A DNA stretch of 64,000 bases from Marinobacterium arenosum (GTDB taxonomy: Bacteria > Pseudomonadota > Gammaproteobacteria > Pseudomonadales > Balneatricaceae): NCBI RefSeq assembly GCF_019795155.1, contig NZ_JAILYN010000009.1, positions 59,452 to 123,451 on the forward strand, written 5' to 3'. Positions 1 through 7,264 of this stretch are shown in pieces; positions within the stretch are counted from its first letter, which is position 1; the number at the start of each line of letters is the position of its first letter. A program made the position numbers and the translations under genes. Below the pieces are notes generated by a model. The model was not told where the DNA came from and made no database searches. It saw nothing but the letters and a program-made list of their open reading frames with translations.

Positions 1-1005
1 CAGGCTGTTGCCGATGGTGGCGAACAGCGCGATACCGGCCAGCGCCATCACCATGCCGGCCGGGCTGGCGGCGAACAGTGCCACCACGGTGGCGCCGAAC
101 AGTGCGGTCAGCAGGTAGAAAAAGCCGGCGCAGATGCTGGCCAGGTAGCGCTTCTTCGGATCGGCGTCGGCATCCTCGGTCATGCAGATCGCGGCGGTGA
201 TCGCCGCCAGCCCCATCGAAAAGCAGCCGAACGGCGCCAGCAGCAGGTTGATCAGGCCGGTGCTGGTGATGATCGGCGACACCGGCGGCTGGTAGCCGTT
301 GGCGCGCAGGGTCGACAGGCCGAGAATGTTCTGCGAGCTGAGCGTTACCAGGAACAGCGGCAGCGCCACCCCGATCATCGCCGCCAGGCTGAACTCCGGC
401 ATCACGAACACCGGCCGGGCGATGCTCAGCGCCACCGTCTGCCAGCCTAACAGGCCGAGCTGCCAACTGACCAACAACGCCACCACCAGTACCAGCGGAA
501 TCGCGTAACGGCCGCTGAGCCGCTTGCCGATCAGGTAGGTCAGCAGCATCAGGCCGATCAGCAGCGGCTGCTGCTCCAGTTCGGCGAACACCCCGATACC
601 GAGATTGATCAATACCCCGGCCAGCATCGCACTGGTGATATTGCCGGGGATCAGCCGCGCCAGCCGCTCGATCCAGCCGAGCAGCCCGCACACCACCGTC
701 AGCAATGCGGCGGCGATAAAGGCGCCGACCGCCTCGCCCGGCGTGCTGCCGCTGAGGCTTGAGGCCAGCAACGCGGCGCCCGGCGTCGACCAGGCGGTCA
801 GCACCGGCATCCGGTAGTACCAGGACAGGCCGATGCTGGTCACCCCCATGGCGATACCCAGTGACAGCAGCCAGGAGTTGATCAGCGCCGGATCGGCCCC
901 GGCCGCTTCGGCGGCCTGGAACACCAGCGCAACCGAGCTGGTAAAGCCGACCAGTACCGCGATAAAACCGGCACTAACGTGGTTCAGGCGAAGTTGGCTC
1001 AGCAT
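1..1005 (-). CDS. BenE-family benzoate/H+ symporter-like transporter (3' end outside window)
   Basis: Inner-membrane transporter of the BenE family, whose members are annotated as benzoate:proton symporters; the true substrate here is unknown. The reverse strand is open from an ATG at 1005 to the window edge (335 residues; the family is usually near 390-400, so the last segments are missing). The translation is almost wholly hydrophobic, with about ten membrane segments and the opening MLSQLRLNHVSAGFIAVLVG typical of the family. A GGAGG Shine-Dalgarno lies just upstream. It is divergent from the XRE-cupin regulator at 1469, the same pairing as ydcO/ydcN in E. coli, so that regulator probably controls it (inference). 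Confidence 0.9.
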   Translation of the reverse strand, partial: MLSQLRLNHVSAGFIAVLVGFTSSVALVFQAAEAAGADPALINSWLLSLGIAMGVTSIGLSWYYRMPVLTAWSTPGAALLASSLSGSTPGEAVGAFIAAALLTVVCGLLGWIERLARLIPGNITSAMLAGVLINLGIGVFAELEQQPLLIGLMLLTYLIGKRLSGRYAIPLVLVVALLVSWQLGLLGWQTVALSIARPVFVMPEFSLAAMIGVALPLFLVTLSSQNILGLSTLRANGYQPPVSPIITSTGLINLLLAPFGCFSMGLAAITAAICMTEDADADPKKRYLASICAGFFYLLTALFGATVVALFAASPAGMVMALAGIALFATIGNSL

Positions 1006-1468
1006 AGCAACAGCCTCCGTTTTTTTTATTTCTTAATAGCTAGATCTGTGCGTTATAACGCTCAATTGTCGGCTGACTATAACGGCTTTTTGGGTTGTGC
1101 GCTATAGCGCACAAGGTTGATCGTAAGCATGGTAGGGAGGGTTGCTGTAGGGCGTCACCCGGGACGCCACCGCCGCAGGCGGTAAGGGTATGTAGAACGA
1201 TGCAGGGTTGGCTCCTGCCGGGCAGGTTCAGCCGCCCAGGAGCCCGAAGGGCTCCGAACCGCCTGCGGCGGTGGCGCACTAAAGTACGCCCTACAGGGTA
1301 ATGCCGTTCGATCAAGCGAATGTAGGGTTGGCTCCGGCCGGGCAGGTTCAGCCGACCAATAGCACCTCCACGCAACACACTTCAGCCATAATCCTGTACG
1401 AAGGCATTGCCTTCCCCGCCCAGCACCCCACAATAGGCCGAAGCGTTATCAGGCAGTAAGGAACAACG
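1006..1468. repeat. Intergenic region with TGTAGGG inverted-repeat element
   Basis: The divergent benE/regulator spacer holds a large inverted repeat. CTGTAGGGCGT (1145-1155) and GCCACCGCCGCAGGCGG (1166-1182) on the left are mirrored by CCGCCTGCGGCGGTGGC (1259-1275) and ACGCCCTACAG (1286-1296) on the right. The centre contains GGTTGGCTCCTGCCGGGCAGG, and a second copy of that core (GGCTCCGGCCGGGCAGGTTC) follows near 1329-1350 next to another TGTAGGG. A related element is at 16681-16777. Short ORFs here are by-products of the repeat. No coding gene is supported. Confidence 0.75.
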
Positions 1469-2023
1469 ATGGAACAGGTACAGCAACAGATCGGCCAACG
1501 ACTGCGTCAGGCCCGCCAGCAGCGCGGCTGGAGTCTGGATCGCACGGCGCGGGAAACCGGCGTCAGCAAGGCGATGCTGGGCCAGATCGAGCGCGGCGAA
1601 TCCAGCCCGACGGTGGCCACGCTGTGGAAGATCGCCACCGGCTTCAAACTGTCGCTGTCCAGCTTCCTGGAGGTCGCCGAGCCGGCAGGAGAGCGACCGG
1701 TGATCCGCCGGGTGGCCGAATCCTCATTGCAGGAGAGCGAACAGCTGCAGTTCTTCCCGCTGTTCCCGTTCGACCCGGCGTTCGGCTTCGAACTGTTCCA
1801 GATCGCCCTGGAACCCGGCCAGGAACACCTGTCGGAACCGCATGACGAAGGCGTCACCGAACATGTGATTGTGGTCAGCGGCGCTATGGAGGTGCTGGCC
1901 GGTGGCGACTGGCATCCTCTGGCCTGCGGCGAGGCGATCCGCTTCGCCGCCAACCAACCGCACGGCTACCGCAACCTGGGGGCGGAAAAGGCGCTGTTTC
2001 ATAACCTGATCCACTATCGCTGA
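1469..2023 (+). CDS. XRE-family regulator with C-terminal cupin domain (YdcN/SutR-like)
   Basis: Predicted DNA-binding regulator of 184 residues. An N-terminal XRE helix-turn-helix (about residues 7-62, including ARETGVSKAMLGQIERGESS) is followed by a small cupin (about 105-175, with EPHDEGVTEHVIVVSG and NQPHGYRN) that probably binds an effector. Length and layout match E. coli YdcN/SutR (178 residues). The start is ATG after AAGGAACA. It is divergent from the BenE transporter, as ydcN is from ydcO, which suggests local control of that transporter. The effector cannot be read from sequence. Confidence 0.9.
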   Translation: MEQVQQQIGQRLRQARQQRGWSLDRTARETGVSKAMLGQIERGESSPTVATLWKIATGFKLSLSSFLEVAEPAGERPVIRRVAESSLQESEQLQFFPLFPFDPAFGFELFQIALEPGQEHLSEPHDEGVTEHVIVVSGAMEVLAGGDWHPLACGEAIRFAANQPHGYRNLGAEKALFHNLIHYR

Positions 2024-2187
2024 GCTTTTTGCCGGGACGCTTTGAATAGGGGCGTTGGCGGCTTGATGCGCTTCATCCGCCGGGTTAGGCACTAATCCGA
2101 CGGGGCTTCAACTCCCGGCGGGATTGCTCTATTTTACTGAAGTTGGCATACCGGCCGACCTGTTCGCATACGCCTCCGGCCGGTTCA

Positions 2188-3657
2188 ATGGAGTGGCAAA
2201 TTTTGACCAAAAAATACCAGATCCTGATCGTACTCGGCTTGATTCTGTTCGCCGGATTCACTACGACCAGCCTGGTCAGTTACTTCACCGCCCACGATAG
2301 CCTGGCTCGGCAGATAGAGGAGAACACGCTGCCGCTGACCGGGGACAACATCTATTCCGAAATTCAGCGCGATCTGTTGCGACCGATCTTCATCTCGTCG
2401 CTGATGGCCCAGGATACGTTCCTGCGGGATTGGGTGATCGCCGGCGAGCAGGACTCGACGGCGATCGCCCGTTACCTGAAGGCGATTCAACAGCGTTACG
2501 ACACTGAGACCAGCTTCTTCGTTTCGGACAGGACACGCAATTACTATCACCCGCAGGGTGTAATCAAAACCGTCAGCAAAGACGATCAGCAGGATGGCTG
2601 GTATTTCCGTTTTAAAAGCGGCATCGCCCCTTACGAGATCAATATCGACCGGGACACCGCCGACCCCAGTCGCATTACCGTGTTCATCAACTACAAGGTC
2701 TTCGATTACGACGGCAATCTGATCGGCGTGGCCGGCGTCGGTCTCTCCACCTCAATGGTCAAACAGTTGATCGACGACTACCAGCGCCGCTATAACCGGG
2801 AGATATTCTTCATCAACCGCTTCGGTCGCGTGATGATGCACAGCGATACCTACAGCGGTACCGACCAGATCCGTAGCAGCCCCGAACTAGGCCTGTATGC
2901 CACCCGTATTCTGACGTCGCCAAGCAGCGCGTTCAGCTATGAAGCCAACGGGCGTACGGTCTTCGTCAACAGCCGGCTGGTTCCGGAGTTCAACTGGTAC
3001 CTGATCGTACAGCAGGCCAGCAACCCCAGCTCAGAGAAGATCTACAATACGTTGGTGCTGAACCTGATCGGTTCCGGCGTCGTCACGCTGGTGGTGCTGT
3101 CGCTGGCCTGGCTGACGGTCAGCGGATTTCAGCGTCGGCTGGAAGCCCTGGCGCATACCGACAAGCTGACCGGGCTTGCCAACCGGCAGATGCTCGACCA
3201 GATGTTGCCGCAACAGGTTGCCCTGGCGCGACGTCGCAAGGAGCCGCTCAGCTGCGTGATCGCCGACCTGGACGGTTTCAAGCAGATCAACGACACCTAC
3301 GGCCACCCGGCCGGCGATCTGATGATAAGCTCCATCGCCGAACTGTTTACCGCCGTGACACGTGAGGCGGACCTGATATGCCGCTGGGGAGGGGATGAGT
3401 TCCTGTTCATCCTGCCCAATTGCGACCAGGCGCAGGCCTGCCGGTTTGCGGAAAAACTGCGCACCGCGGTCGAAAACCACCGCATCCGGGTGGACAAGGC
3501 GCTGGTCGGGCTCTCGTTGAGCCTCGGTGTGTCCGAACTCGGTGAACAGGAAAGCCCGGACGATATGATCCTGCGCGCCGACCATGCCCTGCTGGCGTCG
3601 AAGAGCGGCGGCCGTAACCGGGTCAGCGAGCCGGATACGGCCTTACTGGTCAATTAA
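2188..3657 (+). CDS. Membrane-bound sensor diguanylate cyclase (GGDEF)
   Basis: Probably makes cyclic-di-GMP from two GTP in response to a periplasmic signal. From the ATG at 2188 (489 residues) it has a membrane helix at about 10-30, a periplasmic Cache-like sensor at about 35-285, a second membrane helix at about 290-315 and a GGDEF domain to the C terminus. The active-site GGDEF is intact at residues 401-405. The inhibitory RxxD site (READ, 392-395) lies exactly five residues before it, so product feedback inhibition is expected. The start is uncertain: the ATG has no clear Shine-Dalgarno, whereas a TTG at 2203 (MTKKYQ...) has GGAG nine bases upstream. The gene ends four bases before a truncated IS30 transposase. 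Confidence 0.92.
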   Translation: MEWQILTKKYQILIVLGLILFAGFTTTSLVSYFTAHDSLARQIEENTLPLTGDNIYSEIQRDLLRPIFISSLMAQDTFLRDWVIAGEQDSTAIARYLKAIQQRYDTETSFFVSDRTRNYYHPQGVIKTVSKDDQQDGWYFRFKSGIAPYEINIDRDTADPSRITVFINYKVFDYDGNLIGVAGVGLSTSMVKQLIDDYQRRYNREIFFINRFGRVMMHSDTYSGTDQIRSSPELGLYATRILTSPSSAFSYEANGRTVFVNSRLVPEFNWYLIVQQASNPSSEKIYNTLVLNLIGSGVVTLVVLSLAWLTVSGFQRRLEALAHTDKLTGLANRQMLDQMLPQQVALARRRKEPLSCVIADLDGFKQINDTYGHPAGDLMISSIAELFTAVTREADLICRWGGDEFLFILPNCDQAQACRFAEKLRTAVENHRIRVDKALVGLSLSLGVSELGEQESPDDMILRADHALLASKSGGRNRVSEPDTALLVN

Positions 3658-3661
3658 ACGA

Positions 3662-3880
3662 CTAATGATGTGCAGAGCGGGAACGGGCCTTGCGTGCCGG
3701 TGCCTTGGCCTGAGCTGGCTCAGGCACGTGCACGCCGTTATTCCCGTTGCGTTTTAGCTCCCGGTAGACCGTCGAACGATGGATTCCCAGGTTGTTTGCG
3801 ATCGCCGTTGGCGAACATCCTTGCGCAAGGAGAGCCGATATCTGATATCGTTTCCCCACGGTCAACTGCTGATAGCTCAT
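3662..3880 (-). pseudogene. IS30-family transposase remnant (N-terminal HTH only)
   Basis: A 72-codon reading frame starts like IS30-family transposases: MSYQQLTVGKRYQISALLAQ, then the helix-turn-helix AIANNLGIHRSTVYRELKRNG. Full IS30 transposases exceed 300 residues with a DDE core. Here the frame stops after a basic, Ala-rich tail, directly against the 3' end of the diguanylate cyclase gene, so the catalytic domain is deleted. No matching IS terminal repeat was recognised. It marks the left edge of the accessory island. Confidence 0.75.
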
Positions 3881-4119
3881 GGTGATACTGCATCTACTTT
3901 GGCGAGAAGAAGCGTACCACTGTCAGCCGTTGACCTCCTTCCGCCGTTCAACCATGAGTGTCGCACTTATTATCTGAATTCCCGCCGCCACCACTAAAAC
4001 TTGCTACACACAACTAAATGCAGAGAAGTAACTTCGATGTTTCTCGACCCTTAAAAGGTATTGGGTGACCAACCAAAGTACTAAATTTGTTTTCTAGCCT
4101 CTTTGGCGCAATTTATGAA
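3881..4119. other. AT-rich intergenic stretch, no gene recognised
   Basis: AT-rich DNA unlike the flanking chromosome. On the minus strand, after the stop of the 4120-4338 gene, lie CATAAATTGC and the inverted pair CCAAAG/CTTTGG. These could be the decayed attC of that cassette, whose recombination half-site would be expected to resemble GCATAAC, but the match is too poor to claim. No ORF with a ribosome site is evident. Confidence 0.4.
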
Positions 4120-4338
4120 TCAATCATCATCTTGCATAGGTATTGAATACTTACCTGAATCAAGACCTGATAACCTCTCAGCAATACTTGATTTTTCTAA
4201 ACTTGATAAGGCTATTGATTCATTGTCAGGGTAGAATATGTGCTTGTCTTTAGAAGCATCAAACTTTATCTTCCCGAGAATATGACCACTACCATTAATG
4301 CAATCAAGTTCTTGTTGGACTGGCAAGAACAGCACCAT
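4120..4338 (-). CDS. Small hypothetical protein of a putative integron cassette
   Basis: A 72-residue soluble protein that I do not recognise, with no membrane segment or signal peptide. It begins MVLFLPVQQELDCINGSG and ends in an acidic MQDDD. It is credible as a gene because its ATG is preceded by AGAGGT at good spacing and it has the same orientation as the other cassette genes. It lies after the attC core at 4493-4499, with a 155-base leader, long for a cassette. Its own downstream attC is not clear. Codon use is AT-rich like the island. Confidence 0.55.
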   Translation of the reverse strand: MVLFLPVQQELDCINGSGHILGKIKFDASKDKHIFYPDNESIALSSLEKSSIAERLSGLDSGKYSIPMQDDD

Positions 4339-4492
4339 CTGAAACCTCTTTTTTAAACATTTCTTTCAGTGGATGATAACCGTAGATAATATTCGATTCA
4401 ACGTTTCGATAGACTGACGCCGAATTTACTAATTGTCTTGTGAATTTAGCGTTTTTATTTGGAAAAGTTTAGTACTTTTCTTGGTCGACTAG

Positions 4493-4536
4493 GCATAACG
4501 CTTAAATCATGGGTGATCGCTGCGTAGTAGCGACCA
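4493..4536 (-). other. attC site, R'/L' half (split by IS3 element)
   Basis: Half of an attC whose other half is at 5806-5831. The core GCATAAC (plus strand; GTTATGC on the cassette strand) is followed by ATCGC and AGCGAC. These occur in the same order as in the reverse complement of the other half (CTCTAAC, ATCGC, AGCGAC), so the two halves can pair into the attC hairpin. The joined site would be about 70 bp, a normal attC length. This arm carries about 14 extra bases. Confidence 0.65.
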
Positions 4537-4571
4537 TGATCTTCCCCCGAAAAATCGGACACCTTCGCTGC

Positions 4572-5459
4572 TCACGCTATCATTGCTTCATATTCGACCG
4601 GACTCAGATAATTTAAGCTTGAGTGCAGTCGAACTCGATTATAGAAATGCTGGATATACCCTGTCAGCTTATCCCGTAAATGCATCTCGCCATAGAAGGT
4701 TCGCTTCTTGATCAACTCACCCTTCAGGGTATGAAAGAAGGATTCCATTTCCGCATTGTCGGTACACATACCCGGACGGTTTGCACTGGCTTGGATGCCA
4801 TGCTTTTTCAACAAGGCTTGGATCTCGTGCGCACGATACTCCACACCACGATCCGTATGAAAAATCAGTCCTGGTTCTGGCTTGCGATTTCTCAGCGCCA
4901 TCTGCAATGAAGCACGTGTCAGCGATACGGTCTTTTGCTTTCCCAGGGAGCATCCCACGATGCGACGGGAGTAGAGGTCGATAACGGCCGCTAAATACAG
5001 CCAGCGTTTCCCAACCCGGATATAGGTCAGGTCGGCAGCCCAATGCTGGTTTGGTGCAGTGGGCTTGGGCAGGTCTTTGCGCAGATTAGGTGCACGCTGA
5101 TAGAACCGGTGTAGTCCCGCCAGCTTACGATAGACGCGAGTAACCCTGGCCTTCAGCCCTGCTTCCCGCATCAGCCTTTCAACGCGTTTCTTTCCCACAT
5201 GGACTCCTTGTCGCTTCAGGGCTTGGTGTACTCTCGGGCTACCGTAGGTTTCCCGGTTCACCTCGAAGATCCGTTTAATCTGCTCAGTCAGTGCAGCATC
5301 ACTTCGCGCTCGCTGACTTACACCGCGCTTCAGCCAGGCGTAGAAGCCACTGGCTGACACTTTCAGAAACCGGCACAACCGGCGCACTCCGTAACGCTCG
5401 CGATGCTTGGCTACGAACCGGAACCTTTCTTGCGTTCCTCCGCGAGAAACCGTTGCCAC
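4572..5459 (-). CDS. IS3-family transposase OrfB (DDE integrase domain)
   Basis: Catalytic part of the transposase, probably made as an OrfAB fusion by -1 frameshifting. It has an HTH_21-like N-terminal region (about 45-105) and an rve integrase core with the DDE triad visible as AADLTYIRVG, FHTDRGVEY and DNAEMESFFHTLK. It ends in a typical IS3 tail (YNRVRLHSSLNYLSPVEYEA). At 295 residues from a GTG at 5459 it is full length with no internal stop, so the element may still be active. The GTG overlaps the last base of the slippery heptamer, and the -1 frame reads straight into this protein. Confidence 0.93.
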   Translation of the reverse strand: MATVSRGGTQERFRFVAKHRERYGVRRLCRFLKVSASGFYAWLKRGVSQRARSDAALTEQIKRIFEVNRETYGSPRVHQALKRQGVHVGKKRVERLMREAGLKARVTRVYRKLAGLHRFYQRAPNLRKDLPKPTAPNQHWAADLTYIRVGKRWLYLAAVIDLYSRRIVGCSLGKQKTVSLTRASLQMALRNRKPEPGLIFHTDRGVEYRAHEIQALLKKHGIQASANRPGMCTDNAEMESFFHTLKGELIKKRTFYGEMHLRDKLTGYIQHFYNRVRLHSSLNYLSPVEYEAMIA

Positions 5460-5752
5460 TTTTTTAACAGATCGTTCTCCTCTTTCAAGTCCGCAACCTG
5501 CTTCTCCAACATCCGAACCCGTTCGTTCTCGCTCAGTGTTTTCGGTTTCTTGCCGACCTTCTTCCGCTTGTCCGCCACGATCTTGCCTTCCCTGTATTCC
5601 TTACGCCACCGCGACAACATGAAGGGATGGATATCCAGTGAATCCGCGACACCTTTCACGCTCGCTCCACTCAGGTGGGTCAGTTTAACAGCTCTGACTT
5701 TGAACTCATTCGTGTACTGTCGTGTCTTCTTCTGGTTCTTGTACGCTGGCAT
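5411..5752 (-). CDS. IS3-family transposase OrfA (HTH and leucine zipper)
   Basis: DNA-binding regulator and N-terminal half of the transposase, 113 residues. A helix-turn-helix (FKVRAVKLTHLSGASVKGVA to HPFMLSRWRKEY, about 18-55) is followed by a coiled coil (ERVRMLEKQVADLKEENDLL, about 77-96) used for dimerisation in this family. GAGGTG precedes the ATG. The codons TTA AAA AAG near the end form the A-AAA-AAG slippery heptamer that would shift ribosomes into orfB. The frame overlaps orfB by 49 bases. Confidence 0.92.
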   Translation of the reverse strand: MPAYKNQKKTRQYTNEFKVRAVKLTHLSGASVKGVADSLDIHPFMLSRWRKEYREGKIVADKRKKVGKKPKTLSENERVRMLEKQVADLKEENDLLKKWQRFLAEERKKGSGS

Positions 5753-5805
5753 TTATCACCTCGACTTTGTTAGATCGAGGTGTCCACTAAAGCGGGGGAA
5801 CTACA

Positions 5806-5831
5806 CGTCGCTCTGCCTGCGATTGTTAGAG
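5806..5831 (-). other. attC site, R''/L'' half (split by IS3 element)
   Basis: On the cassette strand this reads CTCTAACAATCGCAGGCAG and then AGCGACG, just after the TAA of the 5834-6076 gene. CTCTAAC is the exact reverse complement of GTTAGAG, the core that opens this same cassette at 6347, as integron cassette circularisation requires. The remainder of the site lies beyond the IS at 4493-4536. Confidence 0.65.
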
Positions 5832-5833
5832 AG

Positions 5834-6076
5834 TTATTTCAGCTCCCAGACCCCAGTTGGTGATACATCGGCAGGGCGCATTATTCCTGAATGCCGTAAT
5901 CTATTAGCAGCCCACCGCATATCGTACTGCCAGGTAAAAAACAGATCACCAGATGATCGCAATTCAGCTTCGTGGTTTTTCCAAATAGTTTTTGCGACAT
6001 CAATTAGTCGACCGCGTCCACCTAATTCTTTGAGAGCGTGATGAACCCAATCTTGAAGATCATGTTTCGTAGCCAT
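5834..6076 (-). CDS. Small winged-helix-like cassette protein
   Basis: 80 residues, no membrane segment. The pattern resembles small winged-helix proteins seen in integron cassettes: an amphipathic start (MATKHDLQDWVHHALKELGG), then RLIDVAKTIWKNH, FTWQYDMRWAANRLRHSG and a terminal GVWEL beta strand. DNA or protein binding is a guess from that resemblance. Its ATG overlaps the TAA of the upstream membrane-protein gene (TAATG) and uses the AAGGAGG inside that gene's last codons, so the pair is translationally coupled. Its stop is two bases before the attC half-site. Confidence 0.75.
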   Translation of the reverse strand: MATKHDLQDWVHHALKELGGRGRLIDVAKTIWKNHEAELRSSGDLFFTWQYDMRWAANRLRHSGIMRPADVSPTGVWELK

Positions 6077-6324
6077 TATTCCTCCTTGGGCACTGTCTGG
6101 AATCCAAACAAGTAACCGGCAATAGCACCAAGAATGCCAATTGCAGCACTTATTTTTCCGTTATCGACTAACGCAAGTACCGTTGCAAATGTAGCAACCA
6201 AGATGATTCCAACTACCCGAAGATTAAACGGACCAAAACCTGGCTTCATTTGGCGAAAGCTGCCGATTAGTGCAATCGATGCCACTATGAAAATTCCGAT
6301 TATTGTTGCAAGCTGCATATCCAT
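6076..6324 (-). CDS. Small two-helix membrane protein of a cassette
   Basis: An 82-residue hydrophobic protein of unknown function with two or possibly three membrane helices: about 5-22 (LATIIGIFIVASIALIGS), 36-52 (VVGIILVATFATVLALV) and 58-74 (ISAAIGILGAIAGYLFGF). It ends in charged TVPKEE. It is the first gene of a two-gene cassette whose core GTTAGAG is 17 bases upstream of the ATG. The coupled partner at 5834-6076 is soluble. A membrane plus soluble pair could be a toxin/immunity or defence-like unit, but nothing in the sequence proves that. Confidence 0.75.
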   Translation of the reverse strand: MDMQLATIIGIFIVASIALIGSFRQMKPGFGPFNLRVVGIILVATFATVLALVDNGKISAAIGILGAIAGYLFGFQTVPKEE

Positions 6325-6340
6325 ATTGCGTGCTCTCGAT

Positions 6341-6409
6341 CTCTAACGCTCACAACACTGGACCGAAAAAGCGCAGCTTTTTGGGGTCCAGTGCTTGTTT
6401 TTGTTAGGC
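6341..6409 (-). other. Complete integron attC recombination site
   Basis: A 69-bp imperfect palindrome, on the cassette strand from GCCTAAC (6409-6403) to GTTAGAG (6347-6341). The inner arms are CACTGGACC/GGTCCAGTG and AAAAAGC/GCTTTTT around a GCA loop, with one extra base on one side and two on the other. Such unpaired bases are the usual strand-selection feature of attC sites. The stop codon TAG of the 6409-6720 gene overlaps the first base of the site, as in compact cassettes. Confidence 0.88.
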
Positions 6410-6720
6410 TAATCTTCATCAGCCATTAAAACTAGAGTTTTTTCAGTAACGTTTACTGAAACATTTATTTCTCTTGGTGGTACAAAAAGCACACAACCGG
6501 CTCCATGACCCGATTGAACTTCCGGTAGAAAGTGCCCGCCGGCCCAGCCATTATTTTGGGCTTCGGCTGCAAACCAAGTCTTTACTGGTTGGGTTATTCG
6601 CTTTTGTTCCTTTCCTGTGGCTTGGTTATACAGGGCCAGTATTCTATCGGAAGTACATAAGACAGCATTGTCTTTGAGCTTACATGACGCTGGTGTTGGA
6701 AACTTAAATGATGGTGCCAT
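6409..6720 (-). CDS. Hypothetical cassette protein (103 residues)
   Basis: A soluble protein of unknown function, with no signal peptide or membrane helix. It starts MAPSFKFPTPASCKLKDN and has a beta-rich C-terminal half (GAGCVLFVPPREINVSVNV, then EKTLVLMADED). Three cysteines (13, 22, 76) are present without a metal motif. GGAGAAGG precedes the ATG. The gene fills an integron cassette precisely: core GTTAGGC 36 bases upstream of the start and attC overlapping the stop. No family is recognised. Confidence 0.72.
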   Translation of the reverse strand: MAPSFKFPTPASCKLKDNAVLCTSDRILALYNQATGKEQKRITQPVKTWFAAEAQNNGWAGGHFLPEVQSGHGAGCVLFVPPREINVSVNVTEKTLVLMADED

Positions 6721-6756
6721 CTACCTTCTCCTTCTTGGTTATATTCCTATTCAAAA

Positions 6757-6800
6757 GCCTAACAGCCCAATTAAACGCCATTCAATCCACCTCGTTTTGA
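6757..6800 (-). other. Truncated or degenerate attC between two cassettes
   Basis: The core GTTAGGC (6763-6757, cassette strand) is sharp and starts the next cassette. Upstream of it only GGCGTTTAATTGGGCT is present before the stop codon of the GIY-YIG gene. The expected left half-site is at best TCAAAAC within that gene's last codons, with a short AAACG/CGTTT stem. The GIY-YIG cassette therefore has a shortened attC or its coding end runs into the site. Confidence 0.45.
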
Positions 6801-7264
6801 GTAAAGTGCTCACATAAAACTTTGTGCCCAGTGTTTTCCGATTTATTTAGTGGAAAATCGTACACGTCAAGCAAGACTTGCTCGACATATTTTGAAAGCC
6901 TATTTGGCATTTCTACATATGTGAAATATATAAGCAACTGGTCCGAAAAATCTTTGTTCTTCCAATGAGTTCGTAAACGTATACCAATGTTGCCCTTACC
7001 AACATACAGCGCTCTCATGTGAAAACGTTCATGCTCAGCACAATAGTCACTTTTATGCCAAAGGATGTACACACCCTCTTTATGATCCAGGCCCCATTCA
7101 TTGATGTGATGATCGCAGATATTCCGATCACCAAACCAACCAATGTTCATCCGGGCAATACTTTGCAAGGAAATAGGATTTGCAAGTTCACTGGCTGCGA
7201 TTAGATTAAACTCATTGTCAGTCTGACCGCATTGACACGCACAATCTTGAAAGCATCTCGCCAC
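6782..7264 (-). CDS. GIY-YIG nuclease-superfamily protein in an integron cassette
   Basis: 160 residues from a GTG start. The GIY-YIG fold signatures are visible in order: GVYILWHK (about 64-71), ALYVGKGNIGIRLRTHW (about 84-100, holding the YIG-like YVG and the catalytic Arg), EQVLLDVYDFPLN (Glu and Asn of the active site, about 127-139). The N terminus carries a Cys cluster (CFQDCACQCG) that may be structural. The core GTTAGGC lies 26 bases upstream of the start. GIY-YIG proteins act in repair, restriction and homing; which applies here is unknown. An internal Met near residue 39 is an alternative start. Confidence 0.75.
   Translation of the reverse strand: MARCFQDCACQCGQTDNEFNLIAASELANPISLQSIARMNIGWFGDRNICDHHINEWGLDHKEGVYILWHKSDYCAEHERFHMRALYVGKGNIGIRLRTHWKNKDFSDQLLIYFTYVEMPNRLSKYVEQVLLDVYDFPLNKSENTGHKVLCEHFTQNEVD

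Larger units (their letters stand above)
4537..5805 (-). mobile_element. IS3-family insertion sequence (complete, about 1.27 kb)
   Basis: Contains overlapping orfA and orfB. The imperfect terminal inverted repeats are, reading inward from the left end (plus strand), TGATCTTCCCCCG, and from the right end (minus strand), TGTAGTTCCCCCG; both continue to a shared GGACACCT. Length fits IS3 elements. A programmed -1 frameshift signal A AAA AAG lies at 5465-5459 in the overlap. No direct target duplication is visible. The flanking bases are instead the two complementary arms of an attC (AGCGAC left, GTCGCT right), so the insertion is in the attC loop. Confidence 0.88.

Noticed and set aside
1040..1433. 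Short ORFs on both strands in the benE/regulator spacer
   Set aside because: They fall inside the inverted repeat element and encode repeat-derived Pro/Arg-rich peptides.
4493..5831. Target-site duplication of the IS3 element
   Set aside because: The candidate AGCGAC/GTCGCT pair is inverted, not direct, and is explained by attC arms. No direct 3-4 bp repeat is visible at the chosen ends.
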